Positions 14,002 through 14,933 of a stretch of 14,933 nucleotides of DNA are shown here, piece after piece (within the stretch, counting starts at the first letter, position 1; every line of letters begins with the position of its first letter). Below the pieces are notes generated by a model. That model was given only the letters and a program-made list of their open reading frames with translations. It was not told the DNA's origin and ran no database searches. Made by a program: the position numbers and the translations under genes. This DNA comes from Deltaproteobacteria bacterium (GTDB lineage: Bacteria > Desulfobacterota > Syntrophia > Syntrophales > Smithellaceae). The stretch lies in NCBI GenBank assembly GCA_019136325.1, contig JAGVUJ010000066.1, positions 1-14,933 of the forward strand. Direction: 5' to 3'.

Positions 14002-14933
14002 ATGTTGGCCGCCATGAACGCTTTATTGAAAACACCCTCTGAACTCCTTGAAGAAATTTCCCTGCTTCAGGAGAAGATCGAAGATCTGGAACGGGAAAAC
14101 GCCCAATCCCGCCAGACCGTCGAAAAGCTGCGGGAAAGTGAAATCAAATACCGCAGTGTTCTGGAAAATATCGAAGAAGGTTATTACGAAGTGGATCTGG
14201 CGGGCAACTTCACGTTTTTCAACGACTCCCTGTGCCGAATATGGGAATATTCCAAAGAAGAGCTGATGGGCATGAATTACCGGCAGTATGTGGACGAGGA
14301 AAGCGCGAACAAATTTTTCCAATCCTTCCATCCGGTCTTCAAAACGGGCAAGCCGGTACGGGAGTTTTATTGGCAGATTACACGCAGGGACGGCGCGATA
14401 AAACATCTGGAAGCGTCCGTGTCTTTGCGCAGGGATTCCCAAGGTATGCCTACGGGTTTCCACGGGATTATGCGCGACGTCACCGAGCGCAAACAAATGG
14501 AAGAAACCTTGCGGCACAACCAAGAGAGATACCGGGAGATGATCGAGACCATCGAGGTTGATCTGACCGGTACCTACACGTTTGTCAATGACGTGATCTG
14601 TCAGCATATGCGGTATTCCCGGGAGGAGTTGCTGGGGATGGGCAACCGCCAGTTCCAGGACAGGATCAATGCCAAAAAAGCGTATCAGGCTTTTGTGAAT
14701 GTTTATAACACCGGTGTTCCCGTGAAGGCTTTTGAATTGGAGGTCATCCGGAAAGACGGCACGAAACAGGTTTCCGAAGTTTCGATCTCGCTCATCCGGG
14801 ACAGCCGGGGTCAGCCGGTCGGGTTCCGTGGCATTTCCCGCGATATCTGCGACCGCAAGGAGATGGAAGAGTCGCTGCGCCAGTCCGAAGAGCGTTACCG
14901 GAGCATCATTGAGCAAATGGAAGACGGATATTT
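14002..14933 (+). CDS. Multi-PAS sensor protein (probable signal-transduction kinase), 5' part only
   Basis: An open frame runs from ATG 14002 (an in-frame ATG at 14014 is also possible; TAA precedes at 13999) to the window end, 310 codons. Residues about 10-45 form a coiled coil (ELLEEISLLQEKIEDLEREN). PAS domain 1 spans about 48-165 (YRSVLENIEEGYYEVDLAGN, then GFHGIMRDVTERK), PAS 2 about 173-287 (ending GFRGISRDICDRK), and PAS 3 starts at about 292 (YRSIIEQMEDGY). No membrane segment or signal peptide is seen, so it is probably cytoplasmic. Proteins of this style usually end in a histidine kinase or another output domain, which lies outside the window. PAS 2 lacks about five residues against PAS 1. 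It is not part of the restriction operon and is likely the chromosomal flank. Confidence 0.88.
   Translation, partial: MLAAMNALLKTPSELLEEISLLQEKIEDLERENAQSRQTVEKLRESEIKYRSVLENIEEGYYEVDLAGNFTFFNDSLCRIWEYSKEELMGMNYRQYVDEESANKFFQSFHPVFKTGKPVREFYWQITRRDGAIKHLEASVSLRRDSQGMPTGFHGIMRDVTERKQMEETLRHNQERYREMIETIEVDLTGTYTFVNDVICQHMRYSREELLGMGNRQFQDRINAKKAYQAFVNVYNTGVPVKAFELEVIRKDGTKQVSEVSISLIRDSRGQPVGFRGISRDICDRKEMEESLRQSEERYRSIIEQMEDGY

Noticed and set aside
14023..14916. A 297-codon open frame on the minus strand opposite the PAS gene
   Set aside because: It is the antisense shadow of the PAS-domain reading frame, which has clear repeated domains; the minus-strand product has no recognisable motif.
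1..14933. CRISPR array, rRNA or insertion sequence with transposase
   Set aside because: No regularly spaced repeats, rRNA signatures or transposase motifs were seen on either strand.

Overview
The window is a chromosomal segment that looks like a defence island next to a tRNA-Asn gene, in a bacterium of moderate GC content. The origin is probably Desulfobacterota (former Deltaproteobacteria), perhaps Syntrophales-like. This rests mainly on the style of the multi-PAS sensor gene at the right edge and is inference, not proof.

Left edge (1-480): a complete tRNA-Asn(GTT) and its hairpin terminator, then a decayed 3' piece of a P4-type tyrosine integrase. The piece is split by an in-frame 96-bp palindrome-rich insert. 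This is the usual scar of a genomic island that entered at a tRNA gene. Next comes an AbiEi-type antitoxin gene (start about 478) with two TTTGCAAA palindromes upstream. Its AbiEii toxin partner is absent.

Core (1335-12922): a type I restriction-modification operon, hsdM-hsdS-hsdR, interrupted by other defence genes. Between hsdS and hsdR sits a translationally coupled pair: an OLD-family ATPase/TOPRIM nuclease (574 aa) and a UvrD/Rep-type helicase (641 aa). This is the same two-protein architecture as Gabija (GajA/GajB). It is followed by a mosaic of broken genes: an hsdR 5' fragment fused to the start of an AlbA_2-type gene, a truncated rhuM, and a short tail of what may be the same AlbA_2-type gene in another frame. 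The main hsdR starts only after these. The hsdR frame breaks near codon 880, so the C-terminal region (to 12922) lies in a different frame. Between hsdM and hsdS, a diverged second copy of the last 12 codons of hsdM bounds a noncoding insert of about 0.3 kb, another sign of repeated recombination. The two AT-rich target-recognition regions of hsdS stand out from its GC-rich conserved regions.

Right edge (12964-14933): a DUF429-like protein with a predicted RNase H fold, then about 255 bp of noncoding DNA with an inverted repeat and a candidate promoter. The 5' end of a multi-PAS sensor gene runs off the window and is probably the ordinary chromosomal flank.

Taken together, hsdM and hsdS look intact and could still methylate DNA. 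hsdR appears damaged, and the Gabija-like pair appears intact and could act on its own. All function calls come from motifs read by eye; no database search was run.
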